Notes under the pieces: generated by a model | What the model was told of the DNA's origin: nothing | The model's input: only the letters and a program-made list of their open reading frames with translations | The model's database searches: none | Position numbers and translations under genes: made by a program | In this document: positions 35,911 to 48,015 of the stretch, one piece after another | How positions within the stretch are numbered: the first letter of the stretch is position 1 | How the letters are laid out: each line of letters begins with the position of its first letter | Assembly (NCBI GenBank): GCA_964016885.1 | Contig: OZ024740.1 | Span: forward strand, 300,605,209-300,669,208 | DNA length: 64,000 nucleotides | Source: Eledone cirrhosa | Lineage: Eukaryota > Mollusca > Cephalopoda > Octopoda > Eledonidae | Direction of reading: 5' to 3'

Positions 35911-37054
35911 TATATATATGAAATTCACTTATAACATAATATAATGTATATTGATAGAACAACAGATTTAACTAGTTAGATCTATAAACAACTATACCTT
36001 ATTACCAATTTCCTATACATATACTTTATTCAGTAATGGATAGAAAACAATATAATGACACCTCTAATATAAAATAGATTATATTTAAAATTAAACACAA
36101 ACAAATAGCATTATATAAAAGGGATTCCCTTATAACACAATATAATCTATAGCAGCACAAATAATGTAATTGGAGCTGTATACATCTATACATTTTTCTA
36201 AATTCATTTACAATGTAATCACTAGTTACCTCCCTTTTCGTGTTAGCTCCCCATAATATAGATCAAACTCACTTCCGCAAATTAAACCGTTAGAGAAACC
36301 ACTCCACATCAAATCGAACCCCGGATAACAATATATTACCACCGGTATACAATCCATGGCTGCGAATGATTAAATACAGTCACTAAAATAAAACATAGCC
36401 AATGTAATTGAAAACATAGCAATACAATTGATACTCTCAGCACATACACATTTGAACATTACAGAAACAATTATCACACTACACCCACCATAAACTAATA
36501 ATTTTAGTACAAAAACAGCTTTGCCTGCTTATAAACATATGTTGTTTTATGTGATACCTTTGTCTCTCAGAAATTATATATGCCTATTAACGTTGCTTGT
36601 TCCTTCCTGTATATGTCTATTGCATTCGCACTCTCTATACCCTTGCATATGTACTGATAGTGTCCTCTACCTTAATATCTATAATTGTTATACTAATCTC
36701 TGTCGCATGCATTCCACTCTGTGTCTTTATAAATTTAATTTTTAATTTTAATTATTGTACAATTCTCTGTGAAATATATGTCGTATCCATTGCACTCTGT
36801 AAATATGAAACTGTTGTTGGCAACATTAATATCCATGTATCTATATAATTGTTCAGTTGAATAGGAGGTTAATTATATGTACAAACATATTGATTCCAAA
36901 CGATAGTTTAGAAGAAACGATTGTCAGCAATAAAATGATTTGAACATAGCTTTGATTATTGTGTAACTTATATTCCGGCTCTGTTAAACATCTGATGCAT
37001 TTACATTGAGTTATTTTTCTTACTGATAATAAGGTAGTAGTAATTTACTGACCT
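35911..37054. other. AT-rich 3' region of the YRDD PLE or intergenic DNA
   Basis: A degenerate duplication is visible (CTTATAACATAATATAAT at about 35932 and CTTATAACACAATATAAT at about 36131). Nothing else is recognised. Short open frames at 36521-36848 have no support. Confidence 0.45.
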
Positions 37055-37098
37055 TTCCTGTTTATAGTTGTATATAGTGTATACATAGCTATAAATAG

Positions 37099-37411
<313 letters not shown>

Positions 37412-37518
37412 AGAGCTATAACTATGATACTTTTTTTTTAGTTATATACATACATGCATTATTTCAGTAGGAAGGGTAAATGAAAGGAGAGTGCTCTATG
37501 TAAGTTACAGAACTATTT

Positions 37519-37721
37519 AGTTATTTAATAAACAACATAAGACAATTATTCCATTTACCAAAGATTAGACGAAGACAGACGAGCTCAACACAGATGTCTG
37601 AAATTGCTCATCAGAATGAAAACATCAATATCGACGTAAGATATTTTACGCCCATATTACAATCTATATATGTAACCTGTGGTAAATGGAATAATTGTCT
37701 TATGTTGTTTATTACATAACT
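37519..37721. repeat. Inverted repeat with 42-bp arms
   Basis: The arms at 37519-37560 and 37680-37721 differ at one position (TTATTTAATAAACAAC against TTATGTAATAAACAAC) and enclose about 119 bases. The layout resembles a MITE or a small inverted PLE end; the right side leads into TA-rich sequence. Confidence 0.85.
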
Positions 37722-37739
37722 ATATATATACTCTTTAGT

Positions 37740-38890
37740 TTTGGACAGCTTATTGGGCAATGATTCATCTCCAATTTACATTAGCAGCTGCAACATCTTG
37801 CGTAGTTTCCCAGTGCAATCTAATTCGCTGGAAATCTCCTTTGAAAGTTGAGAGCCAGGGTTTCTAGGGTCTCCTTTTTTCTGCTTGCCACCGATTGAGA
37901 TCCATTCCATTGCCAGAGGGAGCTTCTGGTACACAGACATGCGCAGAATGGAATGTATCCATCGAATTTTAGCCGCCATTCAGCGACATTAGCCTCTCTT
38001 TTCTTCTCTTCAGGACCTAAATATTAGTATTCCGGTCTCGCTAAGTGGTTTTCAGGAATTCTCTAGCGGATCTTAATTGGAAAACATTGAGATTCTTTAG
38101 AAACTTTGCAGTCATTTCCCAGGTTTCACTTGCATATATGGCAGATTATAATGCTGTTGAAGAGCTGCAGTTTGATGGGTGTGGAGATTATTTGCGATGG
38201 CCAAATGTTTCTCATGCGCTGTAATACTCCCGGTTGCCTTCCAATTCTGCAGTAATTAAAAAGCTCAGTGAAGCCTTTATTGGAGATTATGCTGTCCAAA
38301 TAGATGAATTTGGTGACCTTTTCTATTGCCTGTGTTTCAATATGCACTTTCGCAACAATTATTTTGCACACTTCCACCACTTTGATCTTTTCACTGTTAA
38401 TTTGCAGTCCAATTTTGTATGCATATTCTTCTGTGTCGACATTGCTTAAATCTGTCTAATGTTGTTCTCCAGTAATTGTTTCTACTATTCGCACAAGGCC
38501 AGCATGTTGTTTTCCAATAATGCCAAATCATCAGCGAAATCTAAATCAGTCACTTTCCGAGAGTCAGACCATTTGATACCAAAGTTTTGCATCTGAACAT
38601 GAATTTCCATGAATTTCCGCATGACAAAATCAATGACCAGTGAGAAAAAACGATAGGGGCCACAATGCAGCCCAGTCGCACACCTGTGTGGATCTGTAAG
38701 AAACATGTGGTGCCATTTGCAACTTTGACACAAAAGCTTGATTCCAGTAAATATTTTTGAAGACATTAATGAAATTTATCTTGAATGGCACATTAAATTC
38801 CAGACTCTGCTCCACAGCTTTTCGAAGAGTAAATATATGACATGTGCAGTACCAATCTGGTTCTCGTGCATCGAAAGGTGCAGCCATGTG
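37740..38890 (-). pseudogene. Non-LTR retrotransposon reverse transcriptase, decayed 3' half
   Basis: Non-LTR RT copies element RNA at a nicked target. On the minus strand the order is: FTLRKAVEQSLEFNVPFKINFI (about 38845-38780; intact relatives continue with a motif A of the type F-D-S-x-x-R), then FFSLVIDFVMRK (38660), DLDFADDLALLE with the catalytic FADD at about 38530, FIYLDSIISNKG (about 38310) and LQLFNSIIICHICK (38130). Last comes the C-terminal MAAKIRWIHSILRM...KRRGDPRNP-like block (37979-37776). This is the RT-to-C-terminus order of endonuclease-bearing LINEs related to the RTE/jockey-like elements; I cannot assign the clade. Frameshifts separate the blocks, and the endonuclease and motif A region are lost. 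A 34-bp SINE-tail-like sequence interrupts it at 38472. Confidence 0.75.
38472..38505 (-). mobile_element. SINE tail fragment inside the LINE remnant
   Basis: AATTGTTTCTACTATTCGCACAAGGCCAGCA matches the 3' end of the octopus-type SINE. Only about 34 bases are present, so it is either a strongly 5'-truncated SINE or a tail shared with another repeat. Confidence 0.55.
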
Positions 38891-40540
38891 TAGAATGTTA
38901 CGTAATGATAGTACACATTACGTAAACAAGGAATTGGGCCGTTTCATCAGTGGGAATTAGCCTCACTGTTAAGGAAAAACAAAAAAAGGCGTGCTAGCTC
39001 TCTCAGGTGCTGGTGTCAAATATGCATATATATTATATATATATACGAAACTAACTATAATACGTAAATGGGAAACATAACTCTAACAGAAAAAAGTCGA
39101 TAACATATACAACCCTACACAAGATTGCAACAACGAAGACAAAAGAAGAACAACCAATAATGAGTTCAAAATAAACATACAGCAAGTTCGGTATAACCGA
39201 AGAAGAACCATCACACCATGCCGAAATCAAAATCGGAAGGATTTAAAAAAAAAAAAAAAAAAAACGTAAATAAAGAAACGTTCACATCTTGGAACATTGC
39301 GGAAAATAGGAACAAAGCTGGAACTTACCCAGAAAATTACAAATAAAACTAATAACTAAGGAAGAAGAACAACAATGAAAACTGGGAGGACAAATTTTAC
39401 TCAACAAAAGAGGGAAATTGAACTTTTGAAATTTTAGAGCCATTGCATATGAACTAAAATACAAAGATATTGACCAATAGATGTATGAGAAATGTGCTAA
39501 AAATAGGTAAAAAACCGAACTTATAAACCCTACTAAAACTCTAGAAACAAATCTGTGAGAAACCAGAAATGATATCATTTCACGATGGATAAAAAGTGAA
39601 AACTGGTTCCTAGAATATAAAATTTAACAAAAGAAGACACTTTACAAACCATCAAACCCAACACATCCAAACGACATAGATCATTTACCTGGTCTAAATG
39701 TATACATAAACAACTACAACAGAAAACCACATACACAATCACTACAATATTGACAATCACAAAATAATTCCCCAAGAAATCAAATTCCAAAATAAAAAAG
39801 TACCCTAACCCAACCCTAACCCTAACCCCAACACTAACCCATAACATAAACGCTATGGACTGTTCCAACAAAATCCTTACACATGATCGACTATAACAGG
39901 TACGACAAATTAATATGTAAGTAGACAATGACTAATGACTTTTAGATGGGATCAATCAATTTACACACATCTTAATATAAACGTATATATACTTGCACCA
40001 CACACAAACGCCACAAAATAAATGGAAGTATCATAAATCCCAAGAACACCTGGACTAAAACCCTTTTTCCACCTCTGTTTTAGTCCCTTTAAATTCTCCT
40101 TTTAATTATGATTATACATATACTTATTTCTTACTTTTATTTACATAACCTAAAATTAAATTTGATTCAACCCTACTTATTCACACACACTCATATCAAG
40201 CAATGAACTGTTATCCACCCCTAGTTATATCCAGCTACGAAAAAAGGAACCTGGATATAATTTGAGCTTTTGACAATAATACTCCCCATCTAAAGGCACA
40301 GACAGACACATACAGGACAGAAAAACTTCCGCCTTTAGAAATGCCGTCTCTCATTTACAACCAAGGCTAGCATTAACTGATGAGGTGACATTTGGGCATA
40401 GTCTGCTCGGTAGAACACTAAATTGGCAGACTGTCTCCGAATCGGATCGGTCCACTATTTTCAATTTTCAGTTTCTTTCTAACTTCTATCATTTATTCCC
40501 TGTTTGGGTTCAACGTAATCCTATTCCATAATTCTTCAAA
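38891..40540. other. Intergenic, with a short telomere-like tract
   Basis: There is no supported gene. An A21 tract lies at 39244-39264. CCCTAA-type units occur at 39803-39842. Confidence 0.5.
39803..39842. repeat. Short interstitial CCCTAA-like repeat
   Basis: CCCTAACCCAACCCTAACCC followed by further degenerate CCCTAA units. It resembles the TTAGGG telomere repeat used by molluscs, but it is only about 40 bases and imperfect. Confidence 0.6.
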
Positions 40541-40578
40541 CAACACCTGATGAAATAAGGAAAACGTGTTATTCCACA

Positions 40579-40601
40579 TATATATATATATATATATATA
40601 A
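40579..40601. repeat. (TA)n microsatellite between two facing repeat ends
   Basis: About 11 TA units. Hammerhead-like sequence on the plus strand runs into it from the left, and a minus-strand hammerhead-bearing end runs into it from the right. Confidence 0.85.
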
Positions 40602-40638
40602 TATATAAGATCAAAAGATGGTTAAAGGAGTTCCATGT

Positions 40639-40707
40639 ATTTTATTATGCGCATTTCAAAAACAAACATCATCATGCAATAATATTTGTGTTTTCATCAG
40701 ATAAAAC
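40639..40707 (-). ncRNA. Hammerhead-ribozyme-like fold with intact core
   Basis: On the minus strand: stem I GTTTTAT (40701-40707) pairs with ATAAAAT (40639-40645), with one G-U. The core CTGATGA is at 40694-40700 and intact. Stem II starts A-U, A-U, A-U, then a C-U mismatch, then at least seven pairs (ACAAATA side). GAAA is at 40654-40657. The octamer TGCGCATA (40646-40653) forms stem III and gives U-A at the cleavage position. The layout is the same as at 61110 and 62644, though almost all paired bases differ. Confidence 0.72.
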
Positions 40708-41315
40708 GGGAGGACATGACATGAAGGCTAAAAAACACTTGTGGATAGTGCAGTTTTAAATCAACATATGAAAAGTAATTTTAGATTGATGTGTGATATT
40801 GGGAAAAAATATTTTATTTAGAGAGGGGGGGGGGGGTGGAAAGGATGAAAAAAGGGGAGGAGATGAGAGTGAAGGTGGAGAGGGAGAGATGGGTGATAGA
40901 GAGAAAGAGATAGTTTTTATAACTGAGAAAAGATATATTGTTTTACATAGAGAGGTTGAAAACCGTTGGAAGATAATGTATAAATTAAAAGAATTTGAAA
41001 ATTAACGAAGGGAAAAATATGTACGAAGAAGGAGAGGGAGTTAATATGTATTGAGATTAAAAAGTTTGATGATAGAGAGAAAAAAATAATAATTGCGGAT
41101 GAATATTCTAACATCAAAAAAATTGTGTGTATGTTTACTAGTATTATGGAAATTTGAAAATTAACGAAGAGAAAAAATTATTAAGGTTTGTGTATTGAAG
41201 GATTTGAGAAAAATAATGTGAAGTTAAGGTTTGTATATTGAAGGAATTGATAATATGTGCGAAGAAAGAGTTAATATCTGCATTGCTTTATTGTACTACA
41301 ATAAAACTCACCTCC
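40708..41315. other. Purine-rich intergenic DNA
   Basis: GGA/GAA-rich between 40825 and 41060, with a run of G at 40826-40836. A 70-codon frame there is low complexity. Nothing is recognised. Confidence 0.5.
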
Positions 41316-41380
<65 letters not shown>

Positions 41381-41420
41381 TTATATATATATATGTGTGT
41401 GTATGTGTAGGTGTAGGTGT
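41316..41420. repeat. (TA)n then (GT)n microsatellite
   Basis: (TA)n at 41320-41392 with two TTTA interruptions, then GT-rich units. Confidence 0.9.
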
Positions 41421-42075
41421 CCGTTTGTGTGCGTGTAGATGTTTGTGTCTACTTGTCAGAATATATGTGAAATTAAAATAAGTTGTGATGTTAATTTGTA
41501 TAAGTAATCATTTAAATGGAAAGAAAATGTTTCATATTCAGGTCATATTTTAAAGAGTGTATTATATATTACTCGGATTGTTTCAGACCTCTCTATTTCT
41601 TTCTTTGTTGTGTACAAATTTGGTTAAAACAGTCCATGCTTTAGAGAAAATAGTTTTACCATTCATCACAGAGTTTATTGCGTCAAAAACAATTTCACCA
41701 TATTTCTCGAAATGTAACCGAATAAACTATGTGATATGTTTTCTCAGAAGAGTCAGGAAATAAAAATAATTTGCAAATCTTAATGCAAGAATAGGAGAAA
41801 TTTACATGAACTTTCAAGACAACAAATATACAAGTTTATATATTACCACAGTTTTACGCATATACACGTAAAGGATAATGTCATGTTATTAACCACCTTA
41901 CATAATCACACACACATGCTGAAAGGAACAGGAAGTGAGAACGCAAGATGGTGAGAGAGAACGAGAGAACGAGATGCAGTCTAAATGTATTTATAAAATG
42001 CAAATATTTCATGTTATCAATCACCACCTGCATGCATACATTCACAAACATGTATATTTATGGATGTTACACATA
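41421..42075. other. Intergenic, nothing recognised
   Basis: No repeat shared in the window and no supported frame. Confidence 0.5.
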
Positions 42076-42162
42076 CACACACACACACACATATATATAT
42101 ATAAATATATATAAATATATATATATATATAAATATATATAAATATATATATATATATATAA

Positions 42163-42244
<82 letters not shown>
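42076..42244. repeat. (CA)n and (TA)n array with ATATAAATAT higher-order units
   Basis: (CA)n at 42077-42090, then three near-identical TA blocks separated by AAATATATATAAATATA, then pure (TA)n to 42244. Confidence 0.92.
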
Positions 42245-42248
<4 letters not shown>

Positions 42249-43779
42249 ATACAGGAGTTAAACAGACATGTATCTAATTGCAGGAAGCAATATCATGTTT
42301 TCATTCATAGAAGTAGAAAAAATAGAATAGAAAGGCGAATTCTAGTGATTATAGAAAAGGGAGTTACTGCTGTAACTCCATCCCTCCTCAGTGGCTGAAA
42401 TGTACTTAACATAAAAGGTGAAATAATTCACACCGAATATTGACCTTCTTTCGTGTACAAAATAGAATATATAAAGAATCAATTCAGGTTGATAACCTAC
42501 AATACTTCAACTGTTTTTACTGTTAAAACATCACATGGAATTCCTAGACGATAACATGAATTGTATATAACGGAACAATAGTCCTTTTATTCCTTCATTT
42601 TTAGATACATAGGACGATTTCAAATACAATCTTTTCAATTACGTGCGGTATATTTTATGTAAGAAATGACGCATCACTTTCAAATGGGAATATTTTTTTC
42701 CATAACACAGGACCTATTTTTTATGAAATCATATCAATTTAATATATGATAGATCTTACGATATTCGTGTTCTTCGAAAGATAGAGAAAAGACGTCGTAA
42801 TGCATATAAGATTGTAACCAAAACGATGTGTGAGTCAAATAACAAAGGAAGAATTATGTGTAAGGGAAAGGGAAGGGAAATTTTGAAAATGAATGGTGGT
42901 ATTCAGAGGGCTATGGCGATATGAAAATAAATGTTTTGCGTTGTAATCACACATTTAAGTATCTTTTTCCTTGCCTTTCTTTAAACTATCTTATACATTT
43001 TTTAACGTAGAAAACAAATTTCTATCGTGTGGTCTGCTATGATATTGTGAGATTCTATGTGGCTTTTATTTCGAAGATTATTTTGAAGAAGCCCCATGCT
43101 GACCTTTATCTATGTAGTCGACTATAAGAAAAATATTTCGGTATTATCTGCAAGTTTAATTAATCAAAGTGATTACTCTTCAACACCTGAAGAGATTTTT
43201 TTCTGACTTCATATAAACCGAAGCACAAATGAATAAACAAATTAGAATTTGAAATCAGCTTATTATTACCGTAGGTTATTCTATGTCCATGCAACTTCAA
43301 CTTGGCACATTCAAGGTATCATAAAATTGATTTGAATCTTTTCTTCACTTGATATAATACAGAACCTATTAAATTAAAGTCCTTAAATGGTTTCCTTTTT
43401 CTAGCGGTCTTCAATAAAACATATTTAATGATTCGATAAATTAACCGAACATTTCAGGCGTTAACCTACAGACATAAATTTAATTAACTTTGGTATTTGA
43501 GTCTATAGCTGATAGATAAACCAGGCTCAACAATATAATAACTTGAATATTTGAATGTTTACATGAATGTCGATTAAGATCGAAATGTGTAATATCGATT
43601 CTATTTAGACTCAAGCATTCATTTAATAAAATTACACTAAATTATAGTGAAAGTGTATGGAGATGAATTTGTCTGAATTGATTGAGACCGCAGAATGAAT
43701 TGAGGATTAAACGATCAAATCCATTCAATATTGCTTGGTTCGGTGAAAATCGGCAAAACATGATGTCACGAGGTAATAT
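42245..43779. other. Intergenic, nothing recognised except a small hairpin
   Basis: GGAGTTAC-TGCT-GTAACTCC at about 42360-42379 can pair over 8 bp. The rest is AT-rich with no supported frame. Confidence 0.5.
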
Positions 43780-44230
43780 ATAAAAATGCCATACATCTGT
43801 TTTCCGACTCTATCTGACACTGCAGGGATAGATTTCACCGGGAAGAGTGAAAGTGACTATCCTGTTCGTTACCTCGTCCGATTTTTTCTACACATGGAGG
43901 TCCGGGCGAAACCAGACTTCAAGCATCTGAACAGGTTTATCCGTCCAGACTCATACGTCTCCGAATAGTGCAGGTTCATTTTTGTTCACTTAACCTTTTC
44001 TAATTTCTCTAAGAAATTGCAGAACATATCGATTTCCGTGGTATTAAACAACATCATGTCCAGGACGTCCATATATACCTACGCAGCCCTTCGATATCTC
44101 GGTTAGACCGGGATACACTTTAACAGCGCCAGCTTCTGCAGTGCTACCTCGAGAGTCAATACATTCCGGAGGAAAGAGGGCACCATTGAGGGATTAACCC
44201 GTTTGTATTAAACAGTTCCTATAAGTGTCC
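43780..44230 (-). pseudogene. Decayed gene of the unrecognised protein family, copy 2
   Basis: The minus strand reads, with stops and frame changes, PSMVPSFLRNVLTLEVALQK, then LALLKCIP, FNTTEIDMFCNFLEKLEK and DEVTNRIVTFTLPGE. Each block has a counterpart in the same order at 5900-5016: LE...K..LL..IP, a SEIEL block ending FLKEYE, and YEITKRLVTFT. The shared E-V/I-T-N/K-R-I/L-VTFT motif is the strongest evidence. The DNA up to about 45000 has similar composition and may hold further upstream coding remnant, but I could not read it. Function is unknown. Confidence 0.5.
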
Positions 44231-45290
44231 ATTTCTTTTCTCTTCCAGGCAGATGCCGCTATGTATTGAGACGATCTAGTATCTAAAGACGTGAACGAAT
44301 CTAGTTGCCTTCCAGACAACCACCAATTTGCAATACTCTACCCTATCGAATGCTATAGATTGATCCAAATTGAGCAAATTCCCTCGGAAGAAAGATTTCA
44401 ACCCTACGATGTCTATAACCTATCGTATGAGGCGGAGATTGACAGAATCAGAAATGCACATGACTGCGTTTCCTTGGACAGACGCTTGAGAAGCAAAACC
44501 TGGCAAAATCCTATATTCTATGTTAAGCAATGATATTAACTGAAATTTCATATTTAAATACGATCTCGAAGATCCTATGCGATTGGTCCATATTCACTCT
44601 TGCGGATTCGAGAAATCTAGTAGGTAACTCTCAGATAGCTGGAACAGCCTGACCATGATTTTGAGGCTTTTGCAATCCGCTCTTTCCTTCGCTTCTCCGT
44701 CACAGTAACTGTATGTGACCAAGATGCCATCCCAAACAAGATGCCCCACAATCAATAAAGAGCGGGACATTCCAAGGAAGAAAATTGACCGTCAGGCTCC
44801 AATCTAGGAATAGACGGTTACAACTATAAAAGCACCACATGTCAATACTGTTTCTATGACCACCAACTTACGACACGTGTCCAAGTAGATCCACCTATGT
44901 CGAGAGAAAGGTCTTCTTTAAACCACACTGGCATCATGTCACACATTCCCGATCGACATAGAAAAGTGTAGATCTGAATATCTTCAGGAAGCGGAGCTAG
45001 TGTTCACGTATCGGAAATCTTGGTTTCACTGACGTCTGTTATATCGGGTGTTTCGACGTTCATGTGTAATTCGATTTTCTTTGGTGTGCTTTTTAAAGCC
45101 TACTGCTAGATTTTATATTATAGCTCCTAATGTCACCGGTATAACTCTTCCCTTATATCTTATATATCAAGAAATACATTCTCACCATTTGTAATTTCTG
45201 TTACATTGAATCTTGTGTTCCAAATCGACACTGCTGTTTCTGTGGTGTCACTTTGTGCTATGAAGTATATCACTTTTATATCTCTATACT
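44231..45290. other. GC-richer DNA next to the decayed gene, unassigned
   Basis: Composition matches the paralogous region at 4480-6300. A plus-strand frame of 80 codons (44291-44533) gives no recognisable protein and is opposite to the inferred coding strand. Confidence 0.4.
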
Positions 45291-45800
45291 TGTGTTTTTA
45301 TAGTGCGTCTTCGTTTTGTGGGACATTGTGATGGTGTTAGATTCAGTGGTATTTTTGCTTGCTGTGATTGCTTTTGTTGTTCTCATGATGGTGGTGTTGG
45401 TGTTGGTGTTAAATAGATGTCTCGGTGTGTGGAGTTGGTTTGAATTTCTTGTTTTCCGGCGTGTTGTTGTTGGTGGACAACATGGACTTTTTAAATTAGT
45501 CCTATTTTATTGAGATTTGTTGTGTTTCTCCCTCCTCTTCGCTGAAAATTAATGAGGGATCAGTGTCTTAGACATTGGAAACGGGTGGTGGTCAGTAGAG
45601 TCTTTTGAGTGTCTGTGTGTGTGTAATTTGAAGATGAGCGAATGAGAGACGCCGGGGAAGACCTGGATTAGGAGACTAACCAGGTGGATTTCTTGATAAT
45701 TCTTCTTTGTTGACGTCGGTGGTGGTTGTGGTGGTGGTGGTGGTGGTGCTGGTGCTGGTGGTGTTGCTGCTCTCGTTATTGCTGCTGCTACAGGATTTGA
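45290..45800. repeat. GT- and GGT-rich low-complexity stretch
   Basis: Degenerate TGGTGTTG units at 45385-45415 and a GGT/GTG array at 45716-45770. Confidence 0.7.
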
Positions 45801-46310
45801 TTCTACTGTTGAATGAAAGGAGCCATGTATTTACCTGTTTTACTTTGAAGAACATAGGCCCTCATGTGAGTTGTTTCACGGTCTGTTTTCTTTAAACTCC
45901 AGCATGTAGTTCTCCACCACCAGTCGCCCTGTTTACTTCACAAGTAGACTCTCACAACACAAACAACCACCGGTACAATTACCACGAATTTCACTAGCAC
46001 CAGCACCAACACTACCACTATCTCCCTAACTATCAGTATTCCTACCATAACCGGTGGTAATTATAATAACACCGACAGAGGCATTAGTAAAGAAAAGGAA
46101 AGCAAAAACAGTTCCATTATCATAAGCATTTAGAAAATAATTATTAGCATATGTAATAACACGAAGACTGACACCATAGTAAACAATATTAAAAACAACA
46201 ATCATAAAACGTCAACAAAAGCAACTAGAGTATAGAGAAAAATAATTATATAAACGTATGGAGAAATGTGGTTGAAGATCATCACGATCAGGTGTAGTAG
46301 CAAATGATGT
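45801..46310. other. Intergenic, CCA/AAC-rich, nothing recognised
   Basis: Low-complexity CACCA and AACA motifs only. Confidence 0.45.
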
Positions 46311-46635
46311 CAATGCAGCGACACTTCGTCGGTTACCACGACGAGTGTTACATTTGATATGATCAACGGAACAGCCTGCTCGAGAAATTAACGTGCAAAA
46401 GGCTGAGCATTCCACAAACACGTGTGCCTTTAACGTAGTTCCCAGGAAGATTCAGCGTGACACAGGATGTGACATGACTGGCCCTTCGAGTTATAGGTAC
46501 AACTCATTGTTGCCAACTAAGTGAACTGGAGCAACGCGAAATATAATTCTGAAGGACACAGCGTGGTGCCGGTAATCGAACTCACGACCTGACAATCGAG
46601 AGCGGAATATTCTAAGCATACAGCCACGGACCGTC
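46311..46635 (-). mobile_element. Second tRNA-derived SINE family
   Basis: On the minus strand the right end starts CGGTCCGTGGCTGTATGC (A-box-like) and has GTTCGATTACC at the B box. The body carries GTAATCGAACTCACGACC-type tRNA sequence, then GTGTGACA, TGAATCTTCCTGGGAAC and CGACGAAGTGTCGCTG. I recognise the body as a repeat common in cephalopod DNA, but recognition is from memory. It shares nothing with the other SINEs of the window. Confidence 0.65.
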
Positions 46636-46897
46636 AAGTGTTGCCTATACAAACCCGGTAAAAACATAATCGCTTTTTATTCAAATTTAACTGCAACACT
46701 ACATCCACAATGATTTTAAAAAACAATGATCTTAAACAACAGCGACAACAAATGACAGCCTGTTCCAAAATATTTTGAACGAGTATAAATGATAGATTTT
46801 TTAGAGCTTTCCCATATTTCACCTGTCCCACGCTGCATAACTGATTTCATTCAATTATATACAATACTTATTTCTCCCTTATTATCTCTTTCTCTAT

Positions 46898-47038
<141 letters not shown>

Positions 47039-47145
47039 TAGCAGCTGAGCCCGGTTGCACTTCGAGCCACTTTTTATTAAGTTAATAAGTTGAGGGGCGA
47101 CGTGAAGAGAGTGGTTTCACAGAGAGACGTTTGGTAGAGTAGGGT

Positions 47146-48015
47146 TCAAAGATATTGCAGGGCATCTTTGTAGACAACGTTCCTGGTGTTGCCCGGGTTA
47201 CCACAAATGAAGAGATTGTGTGGACTGCCGACGCGGGAGCATCCGACGTATAGTTGACCATGGGAAAATACCTGGTGTGTTAGATTTAGGCCAACCACTT
47301 GTAGCGATTGTCCTTGTTCTTTGCAGAGTTTAATGGGAAACTGCCCTCGCACAAATACATAGGGAACGTCAGAGGCTCATAGGGGTAATTAATCTGGTCA
47401 CGCCAGCAGCGGGTCCGCTCAAAATTGTTGTGTCCAGAATTTGGGTCCTTATTTTTTTAATGATTAAACGCGTTCCGTTGCATAGTTCTGGTGCATTCAT
47501 GTTTCTCAGCAGCATAACTGGCACACAAACCTTCAGTTTCAGATCATGAGGAGGAAGTCCTGGAGGTAGTTGACTGTTGAGGAATTCAATTGTGTAGATG
47601 ACGGCGTCGTCGGCGTTTTATTTGGTATCAATTGACTAGAAAGAGACTTCATTTCCGGGAATCTGATCGAGTAGTTTTTGGTTCATCACGTCAACAGTGG
47701 CATTGTGTGCTGCTAAAATAGCTCTCTCTTTCAGCCAGGTGTGATGATGGAATCCAGAAAAAAGAGCCGTACCTCATTTGAATTGACACTGGAGAGAATT
47801 CTGTCATATGCTCGTCTCTGGTCATGCAAAAGTCAGGGTTCGTCCTGCGCTACCTGATGTGTCATATTATCGATGTTGTGATATAACTCACGCATGAACT
47901 CCACATCGAAAGCACAGTGAGGGTTTCGAGGTTGTGGCAAACCGAAATCAGATACACTGCCAACTCCAAGAGCTTTACGATGGTTGTCCATGTCGATGAG
48001 GGCCTCATTGGACAT
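47146..48015 (-). pseudogene. Helitron helicase with deleted core
   Basis: From the N-terminal side: ALIDMDNHRKALG and SDFGLPQPRNP (about 48000-47930), then YHNIDNMTHQV to about 47840. The reading YDRILSSVNSNE (about 47810-47775) should be followed by Walker A, but instead joins within a few residues to WLKERAILAAHNATVDVMNQ (about 47735-47680). Motifs I to III are therefore missing by one internal deletion. The C-terminal part continues PPGLPPHDLKLKVCVPVMLLRNMN and ends in an open stretch 47352-47146 with FSHGQLYVGCSRVGSP and NVVYKDALQ. Without the ATP-binding motifs it cannot be a helicase. Confidence 0.82.

Noticed and set aside
36521..36848. Two overlapping frames with membrane-like composition
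   Set aside because: High T content alone gives hydrophobic residues; no other support.
40542..40570. CTGATGA...GAAA with 5-bp stem I
   Set aside because: Only six bases where stem II should be and no stem III; kept as a finding, not as a feature.
44291..44533. 80-codon plus-strand frame
   Set aside because: Lies opposite the inferred coding strand of the decayed family and has no recognisable content.
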